Source of the DNA: Neoroseomonas marina
GTDB taxonomy: Bacteria; Pseudomonadota; Alphaproteobacteria; Acetobacterales; Acetobacteraceae
Length of the DNA stretch: 64,000 bases
Reading direction: 5' to 3'
NCBI RefSeq assembly: GCF_012927745.1
Contig: NZ_JABBKX010000002.1
Coordinates: 845,999 to 909,998 of the forward strand
Below, piece by piece: positions 33,989 to 43,090 of the stretch. The translations under genes were made by a program, and so were the position numbers. The notes under the pieces were generated by a model. That model ran no database searches and had not been told where the DNA came from. It worked only from the letters and a program-made list of their open reading frames with translations. The first letter of the stretch is position 1, and the number at the start of each line of letters is the position of its first letter.

Positions 33989-36526
33989 TCACGGCCGACG
34001 CTGCTGCGCCGGCGCCACGCCCGGCGCGGGCCGTTCCGCGTCGCGGGCGCGCGCGGCGAGTTCGGCGAGGAAACGGATCACCACCTCGGTCGTGACCGGC
34101 GTCTCGCCGGTCTCGACCACGATCTGGCCGATGCGCCCGGTGAAGTTGAACGGCACCTGGTAGTCGCGGTCGTCCACCGGCGTGCCGGTGTCCATGCCGA
34201 CGTCGAAGGTCTCGTCCCAGGCGTAGGTGAAGGGCGTTGAGCGCGGGATGGACCGGCGCGCCACTTCCTGCCCGTCCACGGTCAGCACGCCGGTGCCGCC
34301 ATGGCCGAAGGGGATCGGGCCCTGCGGCGTCATGGTGTAGTCGAAGACGAGGGTGTGGCGACCGGGCGGCAAGGCTTGCGGCGCCTCCCACTTCGCGCGC
34401 TCGACGTCGAGCAGGTTCATGGTGAAGACGGGCCGGCCCTCGCGCAGGTAGAAGCCCCAGCCGGAGAAGCGGCCGCCCTGCGTGACCAGCATGCCGTTGG
34501 CACCGCCTTGCGGGACTTCGATCTCCGCGGTGATGCGGTAGGAGCGGTTGAGCGTGTTCGGCGCGGCGTTCGCCTGGGTGCAGCAGGACGGCCCCGAATA
34601 GACGAAGCGGTTCCGTCCCGCCGCCGGCCCCGGCCGCGCCGCGATCATCGCCGAGATCGAGTTGTTCAGCGGGAAGACCTGGTTGCGTGTGCCTTCCATG
34701 ATGAACAGTTCCTGCATCGACCGCAGCCGGTCAGGCTGCGCCGAGGCGAGGTCGCGGATCTGCGTCGGGTCCTCCGTCATGTTGTAGAGTTCCCACCGGT
34801 ACCCGTTCATCACGTCCGATGGGATGGGGGCGGTCACGCCGGCCCAGGGCGGCGCCGCGGGCGTCGTGCTGGCGATCCAGCCATCGTGGTAGATCGCGCG
34901 GTTGCCTAGGATCTCGAAGTACTGGGTGTGCCGCGTGGATGGCGCCGCGGCGTTCTCCCGCGGCAGCGTATAGGCCATGCTGACGCCGTCCATCGGTCGC
35001 TGCGCGATGCCGTTGACCATGTTCGGCTGCGGGATGCCCACCAGGTCGAGGATCGTCGGCACGATGTCGATCACGTGGTGGAACTGGTTGCGGATGCCGC
35101 CGCGATCGGTAATGCGGGCGGGCCAGGAGATCGCCATGCCGTTGCGCGTGCCGCCGAAGTGCGAGGCGACCTGCTTGGTCCAGCGGTAGGGCGTCCCGAA
35201 GGCCCAGGTCCACGGCACCGCCATGTGGTTGTAGGTGCGGTCGGTGCCCCAGACCGGGATGAAGGGGAGTTGCTGCTCGGCGGTCATGGCGACGCCGTTG
35301 AAGTACATCACCTCGTTCGGCGTGCCGTTCAGCGAGCCCTCGGCGCTGCTGCCGTTGTCGCCGCTGATGTAGATGATCAGCGTGTTGTCGATCTGGCCGA
35401 GCCGTTCGACCTCGGCGATCACCCGCCCGATCTCATGGTCCGTGTAGGCGAGGTAGGCGGCGTAGACCGTCACCTGGCGGATGAAGAGCCGCTTCTCGTC
35501 GGCCGAGAGGCTGTCCCAGCGCGGCAGGAAGTCGGGCCAGGGTGGCAGCACCGCGTTGGCGGGGATGACGCCGAGCCGCTTCTGGTTCTCGAAGATGCGC
35601 TCGCGCAGCTTTTCCCAGCCGTCGTCGAAGAGGCGCAACGCCTCGATCCGTTCGATCCATTCGCGCGTCGGATGGTGCGGCGCATGCGTGCCGCCCGGGG
35701 CATAGTGGATGAACCAGGGCCGGTTCGGCGCGATCTCGGTGTTGGTGCGGATATAGGTGATGGCGTCGTCCGCCATCGCGGTGATGAGGTTCCAGCTGCC
35801 CGGCGGCTGCCCGACATAGGGATGGATGGGCGTGGTGTTGCGGAAGAGGTTGCCGGGCTGCCACTGCGAGGTATCGCCGCCGACGAAGCCGTAGAAGTAC
35901 TCGAAGCCCATGCCGACGGGCCAGTTCGTGAAGGGGCCGGCGGTGCTGGCCTCCCAGGGCGGGACGTTGTGGTTCTTGCCGAACCACGCCGTGGCATAGC
36001 CGTTGTCCTGCAGGATGCGCCCGATCGTCGCCGTCTCCGGCGGGACGATGGAATTGTAGCCGGGGTAGCCGGACGACAATTCACTGATGTTGCCGAAGCC
36101 GACCTGGTGGTGGTTGCGCCCGGTCAGCAGCGCCGCCCGCGTGGGCGAGCAGAGGGCCGTCGTGTGGAAGGTGGTGTAGCGCAGGCCGGCCTGGGCGACC
36201 CGGTCGAGGGTCGGTGTCGGAATCACGCCGCCGAAGGTCGAAGGGGCAGCGTATCCGACATCGTCGGTCAGGATCAGCAGGACGTTCGGGGCGCGGTCCG
36301 GCGGCATGACCTGCGGCGGCCAGGCCGTCGTACTGTCCACGGCGTTCGGCAGGATCTGGCCGGTGAAGGGCGGCGTCGGGGCAGGCAGCTGAAGGCCCTG
36401 GGGCGTCATGACGGCGCTCGGGGCGCCCGGCGTACCGCGCAGCTGCTGGGCGGGCGCCGTCGTTGCAACGGTCACTGTGGCGCCGAGCAGGCCGACCCCG
36501 ATCATTCGTGCGATCCAAACGCGCAT
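33989..36526 (-). CDS. Periplasmic arylsulfatase (type I sulfatase)
   Basis: An 845-residue exported sulfatase. A signal peptide (VWIARMIGVGLLGATVTVAT, then PAQQ) is followed by NVLLILTDDVGYAAP, whose two aspartates bind calcium. The formylglycine site is CSPTRAALLTGR with Cys126, so an anaerobic- or FGE-type maturase is needed and must lie elsewhere. The ATG at 36526 has GGGGAG nine bases before it. The protein is longer than classical arylsulfatases, with a C-terminal beta-rich domain (DYTMTPQGPIPFGHGGTG), as in the large AtsA-like group. It probably releases sulfate from aryl or alkyl esters. Confidence 0.92.
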   Translation of the reverse strand: MRVWIARMIGVGLLGATVTVATTAPAQQLRGTPGAPSAVMTPQGLQLPAPTPPFTGQILPNAVDSTTAWPPQVMPPDRAPNVLLILTDDVGYAAPSTFGGVIPTPTLDRVAQAGLRYTTFHTTALCSPTRAALLTGRNHHQVGFGNISELSSGYPGYNSIVPPETATIGRILQDNGYATAWFGKNHNVPPWEASTAGPFTNWPVGMGFEYFYGFVGGDTSQWQPGNLFRNTTPIHPYVGQPPGSWNLITAMADDAITYIRTNTEIAPNRPWFIHYAPGGTHAPHHPTREWIERIEALRLFDDGWEKLRERIFENQKRLGVIPANAVLPPWPDFLPRWDSLSADEKRLFIRQVTVYAAYLAYTDHEIGRVIAEVERLGQIDNTLIIYISGDNGSSAEGSLNGTPNEVMYFNGVAMTAEQQLPFIPVWGTDRTYNHMAVPWTWAFGTPYRWTKQVASHFGGTRNGMAISWPARITDRGGIRNQFHHVIDIVPTILDLVGIPQPNMVNGIAQRPMDGVSMAYTLPRENAAAPSTRHTQYFEILGNRAIYHDGWIASTTPAAPPWAGVTAPIPSDVMNGYRWELYNMTEDPTQIRDLASAQPDRLRSMQELFIMEGTRNQVFPLNNSISAMIAARPGPAAGRNRFVYSGPSCCTQANAAPNTLNRSYRITAEIEVPQGGANGMLVTQGGRFSGWGFYLREGRPVFTMNLLDVERAKWEAPQALPPGRHTLVFDYTMTPQGPIPFGHGGTGVLTVDGQEVARRSIPRSTPFTYAWDETFDVGMDTGTPVDDRDYQVPFNFTGRIGQIVVETGETPVTTEVVIRFLAELAARARDAERPAPGVAPAQQRRP

Positions 36527-37036
36527 GCGACATGCTCCCCACGCGTTGCCCCGCCCGACCGCTCCGCCGCCGGGCATGATCCGCGTCATGCTAGATCGGC
36601 AACGGCACGCCCCCGCTGCTAAATTCTCGGTAATGGCTATCCAGAATAGGCGAAGATCCCATCGGATCCGGATGGCGACCACCGGCATCGCTTCAGTCGA
36701 CGGGCGATAGGGCTGCCGCCGCACCGACGGGGCCCCGGTCGGTGCAGTTGCCGCCCGGACGGCAATGACGGTTCGGACCGCGCGCCGCCGGCGCCGCAGT
36801 CGCGACCGTCAGGTCGAGCGCGCGGCCGCGGGGCCCCGGCCTCTCCGAGTGGGCAGGCAAGCCCCCAGGGGGGGGGCCTGGTGGCTACGACGCCGGTCGG
36901 GTTGGACGATATCGGGATCACCCCGCGCCACGACGACGCGATCCGCGCCGTCGAGGCGGCCTATCGCGCGGCGGGCATGGCTCTTCAACCGCCCCGCGGC
37001 CGGATGACGGCCGTGGTGGAAGGTCTTCGAGGCTAG
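36527..37036. other. Gene-poor stretch with a short unassigned coding remnant
   Basis: No full gene is visible. A plus-strand frame at 36902-37036 without a start reads LDDIGITPRHDDAIRAVEAA, then YRAAGMALQPP, and ends at TAG. Its amphipathic, codon-biased look suggests the C-terminus of a lost gene; I cannot name the family. It overlaps the end of the convergent GntR gene by four bases. A run of nine G at 36868-36876 lies just before it. Confidence 0.3.
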
Positions 37037-37743
37037 CGGCCGAACACCCGGTCCGGCAGCGACAGGATCGCCGCGCATTGGGAGCGCAGGTGGCTGCTCA
37101 TCGCAGCCTCCGCCGCGGCGGCGTCCCGGCTCAGGATGGCCTCCACGATGCGGGCGTGGTCGCGCTTCGAGTTCGCCCAGAAGGAGGGTTGGAGCGAGCG
37201 ACGCATCTCGACCATCACCGCAGGGAGCCAGAGCGGGCGGATCATGGCGCCGAGCTGGGGGTTCCCGGAAAGGTCGGCGATGACGCCATGCAGTTCGTAG
37301 TTGCGATCGCGCTCCGTGCCCGTTGCGCCCGGGTCGCCGGACAGCGCGTAGCGGGCCGCGACGTCGAAGCGGCTGCGGTTGTCGCCTTGATCCAGCAACG
37401 TCGTCGTCAGCGCCGCCGCCAGGCCTTCGAGCTTCTCGCGGATGGCGAAGCGATCGGCGATCTCCTTGCGGCCGAGCCGGCGGACGATCGCGCCGCGGTT
37501 CGCGACGATCTCCACCAGGCCGCTGGCGGACAGGCGGTTGAAGGCTTCCCGCAGCGAACTGCGGCTCACGCCCAATTCGCGGACGAGGTCCGCTTCAACA
37601 AGGCGCTGTCCCAACGCAAGGCGGCCCGACCGGATCGCCTCCTCCGTATCCCTGACGATGAAATCCACCGTCCCACCACGGCGGGGCGTGGGGCGGGAGG
37701 TCGGATCGGATCGTCGGCTGGGATGGGGCGGCGGCGATGCCAT
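37033..37743 (-). CDS. GntR-family transcriptional regulator (FCD type)
   Basis: A 236-residue regulator with a winged helix (EADLVRELGVSRSSLREAFN) at about residues 50-69 and a helical FCD domain (ADRFAIREKLEGLAA, NYELHGVIADLSGNPQL). An upstream in-frame ATG at 37776 would add 11 residues; neither start has a strong ribosome site. It does not overlap a metabolic operon. The arylsulfatase is on the same strand beyond a 500-base gap, so its target is unclear. Confidence 0.87.
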   Translation of the reverse strand: MASPPPHPSRRSDPTSRPTPRRGGTVDFIVRDTEEAIRSGRLALGQRLVEADLVRELGVSRSSLREAFNRLSASGLVEIVANRGAIVRRLGRKEIADRFAIREKLEGLAAALTTTLLDQGDNRSRFDVAARYALSGDPGATGTERDRNYELHGVIADLSGNPQLGAMIRPLWLPAVMVEMRRSLQPSFWANSKRDHARIVEAILSRDAAAAEAAMSSHLRSQCAAILSLPDRVFGR

Positions 37744-38138
37744 GAGGAGCCATGTAGGCCGTTCGAAGGTCCTCATACGGCAGGCGGCGGGCCGCGTTCA
37801 AGCGCAATGGCCGCTGCCTGGAGCCTCTCCACAAGGGGCAGATCCCGCCCGCGATCGGCGCTCTTCATCCTCGAACCATCCTGGCATCGCTTTCGAGGGG
37901 CCGCCGTCTGCTGCGGCTGACCGAGAGAGCTGGACCGCGCCCTGGTGATCTGGACGGGACGCTGATCGCCCGTTGCTTCGACGCGGCGAACGGCGCGATC
38001 TTCCGTGCCGGCGCGGCGGTGATCGCGGTGGCGGGGCCTGCTGATCCTGTCGCGCTGCATGGTCAAAACGGCGCTGTTGGCGGGCTGCGGCGCTTTGGGG
38101 CGGGCTTCGATGACACGAATCGAGGGAGATCATCGGGA
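37744..38138. other. Divergent gene-free stretch
   Basis: The spacer between the GntR gene (leftward) and the membrane-protein gene (rightward). Frames cross it without family features or a consistent start. Control sites for both flanking genes probably lie here, but no clear palindrome or promoter stood out. Confidence 0.4.
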
Positions 38139-38702
38139 ATGAGCGAAGGCGACGCGGCGGGCCATGGGCGGCTCGGCAAGGCGAAGGAGTTCGTGGTGGA
38201 TGAGTTCCGCCGCTTCATGGTCTCCTTTCTCTACATCTGGGTGCTGCTCGGCATGTTCACCATGCACGAGGAGATTGCTCTTCGGTCGCATGGCGACGTC
38301 GCCCTCTGGCCGCATGGCTTCGCAGCGGTGAACGCCCTCGTGCTCGGTAAGGTCGCCCTCGTGGTGGAGGATCTGCGCCTGGGCCACCGGATCAAACCAA
38401 CGCCGTTGATCTGGCCGATCGTCCTCGAGTCCCTCATCCTCGCAGTCCTGTTCATCGCCATGCATGTGCTGGAACACGTGATCGGCGGCTGGATCCACGG
38501 CGAATCCCTGGCGGCGAGCGTGCCGGCGATCGGCGGGGGCGGGTTTCTGGGCCTCTTCTTCTCCGCGACGAGCTTCTTCGCCGCGATGCTGCCGTTCTGC
38601 GGATTCCGTATCATCGCCAACGCGATCGGCATGGAGCGCGTCTGGGGCCTTCTGTTCGGCGCACCCGCCGGTGATGCGGAGTCCGGGCCATCCATGACGT
38701 GA
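38139..38702 (+). CDS. Small integral membrane protein of unknown function
   Basis: A 187-residue protein with four predicted membrane helices at about residues 27-45, 57-75, 88-112 and 130-155. A short charged N-terminus (GKAKEFVVDEFRRFMV) precedes them. The ATG has GAGGGAG about 13 bases upstream. The second helix carries KVALVVEDLRLGHR and the third HVLEHVIGGWIHG, with conserved-looking histidine and glutamate in the membrane. I do not recognise a named family. It stands alone between a GntR gene and the methionine importer. Confidence 0.75.
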   Translation: MSEGDAAGHGRLGKAKEFVVDEFRRFMVSFLYIWVLLGMFTMHEEIALRSHGDVALWPHGFAAVNALVLGKVALVVEDLRLGHRIKPTPLIWPIVLESLILAVLFIAMHVLEHVIGGWIHGESLAASVPAIGGGGFLGLFFSATSFFAAMLPFCGFRIIANAIGMERVWGLLFGAPAGDAESGPSMT

Positions 38703-39089
38703 CGCCGGCGGGCCAATCGGGCATCGGCGGCGACGACGCGATCCAAGAAGCGCGGTACGCTCCCGCCGCGGGAATGGGCTCGCGGGCGCGGGGATCAATC
38801 GTCGCGGAGCGTGAAAATTTCGATCTCCGAGCGCTCGCTACTGACGAAAGGATTTTCTGCTCGACGCATTACTTGATCGCCGCCGATTCTCCGGCATAAG
38901 GGGCGGGCCACGGGCGGCCGATAATTCAATTCCATATAGTGTTGTTATTGACTCTACGTGGTGAATCCGTTTAATGCGCGCCCCAACCTCGCGGCCCGAC
39001 ATGCCGCCCCGGAGCACCCCCGGCCGATGGCTGACCTGCAGGAAGCGCGCCTTCACGGCGGCGCGCCGATTCCACATATCGCGCGTGCC
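38703..39089 (+). promoter_or_regulatory. Leader and promoter region of the methionine importer
   Basis: This 387-base spacer is the least GC-rich part of its neighbourhood around 38810-38980. A candidate promoter is TTGACT (38948-38953), 17-base spacer, TTAATG (38971-38976); TATAGT at 38935-38940 is an alternative -10 box. I looked for SAM-II or SAM/SAH riboswitch features because metN genes often have them, and did not find a convincing one. An in-frame ATG at 39027 could extend MetN. Confidence 0.35.
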
Positions 39090-40145
39090 ATGGCTGAGCC
39101 CCTTTCCAACCTGCGCCCCTCCGCGATCCGCCTCACCGGCCTCCGCAAGCGCTTCGCCGCCGGCGGGACAGTCGCGCTCGACGACGTCTCGCTCGACGTT
39201 GCGCAGGGCGAGGTGTTCGGAATCGTCGGGCGTTCCGGCGCCGGCAAGTCGACGCTGATCCGGTCGGTGAACCTGCTCGAACGGCCGGATGCCGGGCGCG
39301 TCGAAGTGCTCGGCGCTGATCTCCTCGCGCTGGACGAGCCCAGGCTGCGGGGTGCGCGGCGCGGCATCGGCATGGTGTTCCAGCACTTCAACCTGCATAC
39401 GCGCCGCACCGTCGCCGAGAACATCGCCTTCCCGCTCGAGATCGCCGGCATTCCGCGCGCCGAACGCGCCGGGCGTGTCGCCGAGATCCTGCCTTTGGTG
39501 GGCCTCGAGGCGAAGCGCGATGCCTATCCCGCGCAGCTTTCCGGCGGGCAGAAGCAGCGCGTCGGCATCGCCCGCGCGCTCGCGTCACGCCCGCGCATCC
39601 TGCTGTGCGACGAGGCCACCAGCGCCCTCGACCCGGAGACGACGCAGGAGATCCTGGCCCTGTTGCGCGAACTGCGCGACCGCCTCGACCTCACCGTGCT
39701 GCTCATCACGCATGAGATGGCGGTGGTGAAGGCGGTCTGCGACCGCGTCGCGGTGATGGAAGCCGGGCGGATCATCGAGCAGGGCCGCGTCTTCGACGTC
39801 TTCACTCGCCCCGCCCACGCCACCACGCGCCGCTTCGTCGCCGAGGTGATCGGCCATGCCGTCCCCGCCGGCACCGTCGCGCGCCTGCCGGCGCCGACCG
39901 AGGGCCAGGAGCGCCGCCTTGTGCAGGTCGTCTTCGCCGGTCCCAACAGCACCCGTGCCGTCGTCAGCGAGGCGAGCCGCGACTTCGGCGTGGACATCAA
40001 CATCATCTCGGGCCGCGTCGACGAGATCGCCGGCGAGCCGTTCGGCGTCATGGCGCTCGCCGCCTATGGCCCCGCGCAGCGCGTGGAGGCGGCGCTCGGC
40101 TGGATGCGCGCGCTCGGCCTCGAGGTGACGGAGATCGCGCCATGA
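39090..40145 (+). CDS. metN: Methionine ABC importer ATP-binding protein
   Basis: A 351-residue ATPase. From the ATG at 39090 the length fits MetN; upstream frame codons look non-native. Walker A is GRSGAGKS (about residues 47-54), signature LSGGQKQRV, Walker B ILLCDEATSALDP, then LLITHEMAVVKAVCD. The C-terminal ACT-like NIL domain (about residues 270-350, with DFGVDINIISGRVDEIAGEP) lets methionine inhibit transport. It overlaps metI by four bases. Confidence 0.93.
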   Translation: MAEPLSNLRPSAIRLTGLRKRFAAGGTVALDDVSLDVAQGEVFGIVGRSGAGKSTLIRSVNLLERPDAGRVEVLGADLLALDEPRLRGARRGIGMVFQHFNLHTRRTVAENIAFPLEIAGIPRAERAGRVAEILPLVGLEAKRDAYPAQLSGGQKQRVGIARALASRPRILLCDEATSALDPETTQEILALLRELRDRLDLTVLLITHEMAVVKAVCDRVAVMEAGRIIEQGRVFDVFTRPAHATTRRFVAEVIGHAVPAGTVARLPAPTEGQERRLVQVVFAGPNSTRAVVSEASRDFGVDINIISGRVDEIAGEPFGVMALAAYGPAQRVEAALGWMRALGLEVTEIAP

Positions 40146-40804
40146 GCTGGCTCACCCCGACCATGCAGGACCTGCTGCTGGAAGCGCTGTGGCAGACCAC
40201 GCTGATGGTCGGCGCGAGCGCGGCCATCGCGGTGGCGCTGGGCCTGCCCATCGCGCTCCTGCTCTACGCGACCGGATCGGACGGGCTGCGGCCGACGGCC
40301 TGGGTGAACCGCCCGCTCGGGTTGTTGGTGAACGCGGCCCGCTCGACGCCCTTCATCATCCTGATGGTGGCGATCGTGCCCTTCACGCGCCTGGTGGCCG
40401 GCACCTCGATCGGGACAGGTGCCGCGATCGTGCCACTCGCGCTCGCCGCCACCGCCTTCCTCGCACGGCTGTTCGAGAACGCGCTGCGCGAGGTCGACAA
40501 GGGCGTGATCGAGGCCGCGCGCGCCATGGGCGCGAGCCGCCTGCAGATCCTCCTCAAGGTGCTGGTGCCGGAGGCGTTGCCGGGGCTGGTCGCGGCGACC
40601 ACCGTCGCGCTCGTCTCGCTGGTCGGCTTTTCGGCCATGGCGGGCGCGGTTGGCGGCGGCGGGCTCGGCGATCTGGGCATCCGCTTCGGCTACCAGCGCT
40701 TCATGCCGGAAGTCATGGCAACCGTCGTCCTCATCCTCATTCTTCTCGTGCAGGGGCTGCAGTCCTTCGGGGACTGGCTGGTCCGCAGCACCTCGCATCG
40801 CTGA
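40142..40804 (+). CDS. metI: Methionine ABC importer permease
   Basis: A 220-residue permease with five hydrophobic helices, NAARSTPFIILMVAIVPFTR, and the EAA loop EAARAMGASRLQILLKVLVPEA. The GFSAMAGAVGGGGLGDLGIR stretch near the C-terminus is a MetI hallmark. Its start overlaps metN in ATGA and its stop overlaps an ATG read into metQ. Confidence 0.93.
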   Translation: MSWLTPTMQDLLLEALWQTTLMVGASAAIAVALGLPIALLLYATGSDGLRPTAWVNRPLGLLVNAARSTPFIILMVAIVPFTRLVAGTSIGTGAAIVPLALAATAFLARLFENALREVDKGVIEAARAMGASRLQILLKVLVPEALPGLVAATTVALVSLVGFSAMAGAVGGGGLGDLGIRFGYQRFMPEVMATVVLILILLVQGLQSFGDWLVRSTSHR

Positions 40805-40818
40805 TGGAGCACCTTTCG

Positions 40819-41616
40819 ATGATCTCTCGCCGCGCCCTCGCGCTTGCCGCCATCGCCCTGCCCGCCGCCGCGCAGGCGCAGGACATCGGGTCCGCCCAGC
40901 GGCCTCTTCGCATCGGCGTCACTGCCGGCCCGCACGCCCAGGTGATGGAGAAGGTACGCGAGATCGCGGCGCGCGACGGCCTGGTGATCCGCATCGTCGA
41001 GTTCCAGGACTACATCCAGCCCAATGCGGCGCTCGCGGCCGGCGACCTCGACGCCAACAGCTACCAGCACCAGCCCTTCCTCGACCAGCAGGTGCGCGAC
41101 CGGCGGCTGCCGATCGTCAGCGCGGGCAAGACGCTCGTCTTCCCGATGGGCATCTATTCGCGCAGGCATCGTCGCCTGGCGGATGTGCCCAATGGCGGGC
41201 GGATCGCCATCCCGAACGATCCGACCAATGGCGGGCGGGCGCTGGTGCTGCTCGCGAACAACGGCGCCTTCCGCCTGCGTGACGGTGCCGACTTCCGCGC
41301 CACCGTCGCCGACATCGCCGACAACCCGCGCCGCCTGCGCGTCGTGGAACTCGAAGCCGCGCAGATCCCCCGCGCGCTCGAGGAGGTCGAGGCCGCGGCG
41401 ATCAACACCAACTTCGCCATCCCGGCCGGGCTCAACCCCGTGCGGGATTCCATCGCGCTGGAATCCGCCGACAGCCCGTACGCCAACCTGATCGCGGTGC
41501 GCGAGCAGGACCGCAACGCCCCCTGGGTGCGCCGCCTGGTCGCGGCGTATCAGAACCAGGAGGTGAAGGACTTCGTCCAGGCGACCTTCCAGGGCGCCGT
41601 GGTGCCGGCCTTCTGA
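40819..41616 (+). CDS. metQ: Methionine-binding protein (NlpA/MetQ family)
   Basis: A 265-residue NlpA-family receptor. The ATG at 40819 is preferred: GGAG sits nine bases before it, and it gives a direct signal peptide (ISRRALALAAIALPAAAQAQ). An in-frame ATG at 40804 overlapping metI is the alternative. Family segments are LRIGVTAGPHAQVMEKVREI, GDLDANSYQHQPFLD and NTNFAIPAGLNP. Many MetQ proteins are lipoproteins with a cysteine after the signal; this one has none and is probably soluble in the periplasm. Confidence 0.92.
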   Translation: MISRRALALAAIALPAAAQAQDIGSAQRPLRIGVTAGPHAQVMEKVREIAARDGLVIRIVEFQDYIQPNAALAAGDLDANSYQHQPFLDQQVRDRRLPIVSAGKTLVFPMGIYSRRHRRLADVPNGGRIAIPNDPTNGGRALVLLANNGAFRLRDGADFRATVADIADNPRRLRVVELEAAQIPRALEEVEAAAINTNFAIPAGLNPVRDSIALESADSPYANLIAVREQDRNAPWVRRLVAAYQNQEVKDFVQATFQGAVVPAF

Positions 41617-41661
41617 GGACGCCCCGGCGGTCGATCCCGGCCCTGCCCGTTTGGCAGGACC

Positions 41662-41905
41662 GTGCTGACGCTGAAGGCGGCCTTCTCCCGCCGGCATCCG
41701 CACCTCGACGCGGTGCCGCAGGGCGGACGCATGGTCATCCGGAACGATCCGACCGATGGCGGGCGCGCTGCGGCTGCTCGCGCAGGACGGCGCGTTCAGG
41801 CTGCGCCCTGGTGCCGATCATCGTGCGACGGTCGCCGCCATCGCGGAGAACCCGGAGCGCTTGCGCACCCTGGGTCTGGAGGCGGCCTCAATCATGCGGT
41901 CCCTG
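41662..41905 (+). pseudogene. metQ: Decayed second metQ (internal fragment)
   Basis: Just after metQ, two frames read an inner part of a MetQ paralogue. The first gives AAFSRRHPHLDAVPQGGRMV and NDPTDGGRA. After a one-base frame break near 41760 the second gives LRLLAQDGAFRLRPGADHRA and AAIAENPERLRTLGLEAA. These align with residues of the intact metQ (NDPTNGGRALVLLANNGAF and following). Both ends are missing. It is the remains of a tandem duplication. Confidence 0.72.
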
Positions 41906-41963
41906 CTCTGGCGCGCCGGAGGGCCACCAACGTCGTGCGGTCCGCGGGTGGAACGCACCCGTA

Positions 41964-42404
41964 TCAGCCGGCCTTGGCTTCCGCCGCGGCGACCTGCCGA
42001 CGCAGTGCCCGCAATTCCTCAAAGCGTGCGGTCACGTCGCGCAGGACCGCCGCCATGCCGATCATCGCGCCGCTGCCGTCGCGAAGCGGCACGATGGTGA
42101 ACTCCACCGAGATCCGCCGCCCGTCGCGATGCAAAGCCGGCACCGCCAGCACCTCGCCGGCGCCGTAGCGCGACTGGCCTGTCGCCATCACCCGGTCGAA
42201 ACCGGTCCAGTGCCGCGCGCGTTGGGCGTGCGGGATGATGATGTCGAGCGACCGGCCCAACGCCTCGGCCTCGGTGAAACCGAAGATGCGCTCGGCCCCG
42301 GGGCTCCACAGGCCGATGGCGCCGTCGCGGCCGCAATAGACGACGGCATCCGCGGCGGAGGTGAGCAACGCCTCTCCCAGCGCCGCGCGTTCTTCGGGCG
42401 TCAT
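41964..42404 (-). CDS. Single PAS-domain protein
   Basis: A 146-residue protein that is essentially one PAS domain: DAVVYCGRDGAIGLWSPGAE, RIFGFTEAEALGRSLDIIIP, RDGRRISVEFTIVPLRDGSG, then a C-terminal helix rich in Arg and Glu. No output domain is attached. It overlaps the 5-formyl-THF cyclo-ligase gene in ATGA and shares its operon with that and an XdhC-like gene. It may bind a small cofactor or ligand and act through a partner. The role is unknown. Confidence 0.85.
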   Translation of the reverse strand: MTPEERAALGEALLTSAADAVVYCGRDGAIGLWSPGAERIFGFTEAEALGRSLDIIIPHAQRARHWTGFDRVMATGQSRYGAGEVLAVPALHRDGRRISVEFTIVPLRDGSGAMIGMAAVLRDVTARFEELRALRRQVAAAEAKAG

Positions 42405-43090
42405 GCCCTGGGCTCCAGCGCGCCGGCCTCGGTCACGATGAGGTCCATGGGGATGTCGTGCGGCTGCGGATGGATGGTGGCGAGGCGCAGGCTCTCGAAC
42501 CCGATGCCGATCGTGCGCGGTCGGCGCGGCATCGCCGCGAGCGTCCGGTCGTAGTAGCCCCCGCCATGGCCGAGCCGGTAGCCGCGCGCGTCGAAGCCCA
42601 CCAGCGGCACCAGCAGCGTATCGGGCAGCACCGGATCGCCCTCGGCGGGCACCGGGATGTTCCAGATCCCCGGCACCATCCGGGCGCCGGGACGCCAGGG
42701 CCGGAACTCCATCGGTGCCGCGCGCTGCACCACGACCGGCAGCGCCAGGCGCGCGCCCTCCCGGTGCAGCGCGCGGACAAGCGGCCGGACATCGTACTCG
42801 CCCTTGAACGGCCAGTAGAAGCCGACGTGCCGGCCGGCGAAATCCGGCACCGCGGCGCGCAGATGCGCGGTGATGAGACGATCCCGCCCCCGGCGTTCGG
42901 CGTGCGGCACCGCCGCGCGGCAGGCGATCAGCCGCGCGCGCTCGGCCCGGCGCCACGCCTGCACGTCCTGCCATCCGGGTTGACCGAGCCACGCCGGATC
43001 CAGCTCATGCAGGAAGCAGGGCGGGGAGGCGCACATGATCTCCACGTTCGGGTCCTCCTCCAGCGGCGCGATGCCGGGGCGCGGCGTCAT
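42401..43090 (-). CDS. 5-formyltetrahydrofolate cyclo-ligase
   Basis: A 229-residue enzyme of the FAU1/YgfA family, which uses ATP to turn 5-formyl-THF into 5,10-methenyl-THF. The ATP/substrate motif GYRLGHGGGYYDRTLA is intact, and the FYWPFKGEYDVRPLV segment lies upstream. The N-terminus is about 45 residues longer than usual before the RRAERARLIACRAA start of the family. It overlaps the PAS gene and the XdhC-like gene by four bases each. Confidence 0.9.
   Translation of the reverse strand: MTPRPGIAPLEEDPNVEIMCASPPCFLHELDPAWLGQPGWQDVQAWRRAERARLIACRAAVPHAERRGRDRLITAHLRAAVPDFAGRHVGFYWPFKGEYDVRPLVRALHREGARLALPVVVQRAAPMEFRPWRPGARMVPGIWNIPVPAEGDPVLPDTLLVPLVGFDARGYRLGHGGGYYDRTLAAMPRRPRTIGIGFESLRLATIHPQPHDIPMDLIVTEAGALEPRA

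Noticed and set aside
31613-34240. Plus-strand open frame of about 875 codons opposite the cytochrome gene
   Set aside because: It is composed of Arg/Ala/Gly-rich sequence complementary to CxxCH and TPR codons; the minus-strand protein is clearly real.
38880-39089. SAM-II or SAM/SAH riboswitch before metN
   Set aside because: ACGTGGTGA at 38956-38964 looked like a SAM-II 5' strand, but the pairing partner and conserved GCTAAA-type tail are absent.
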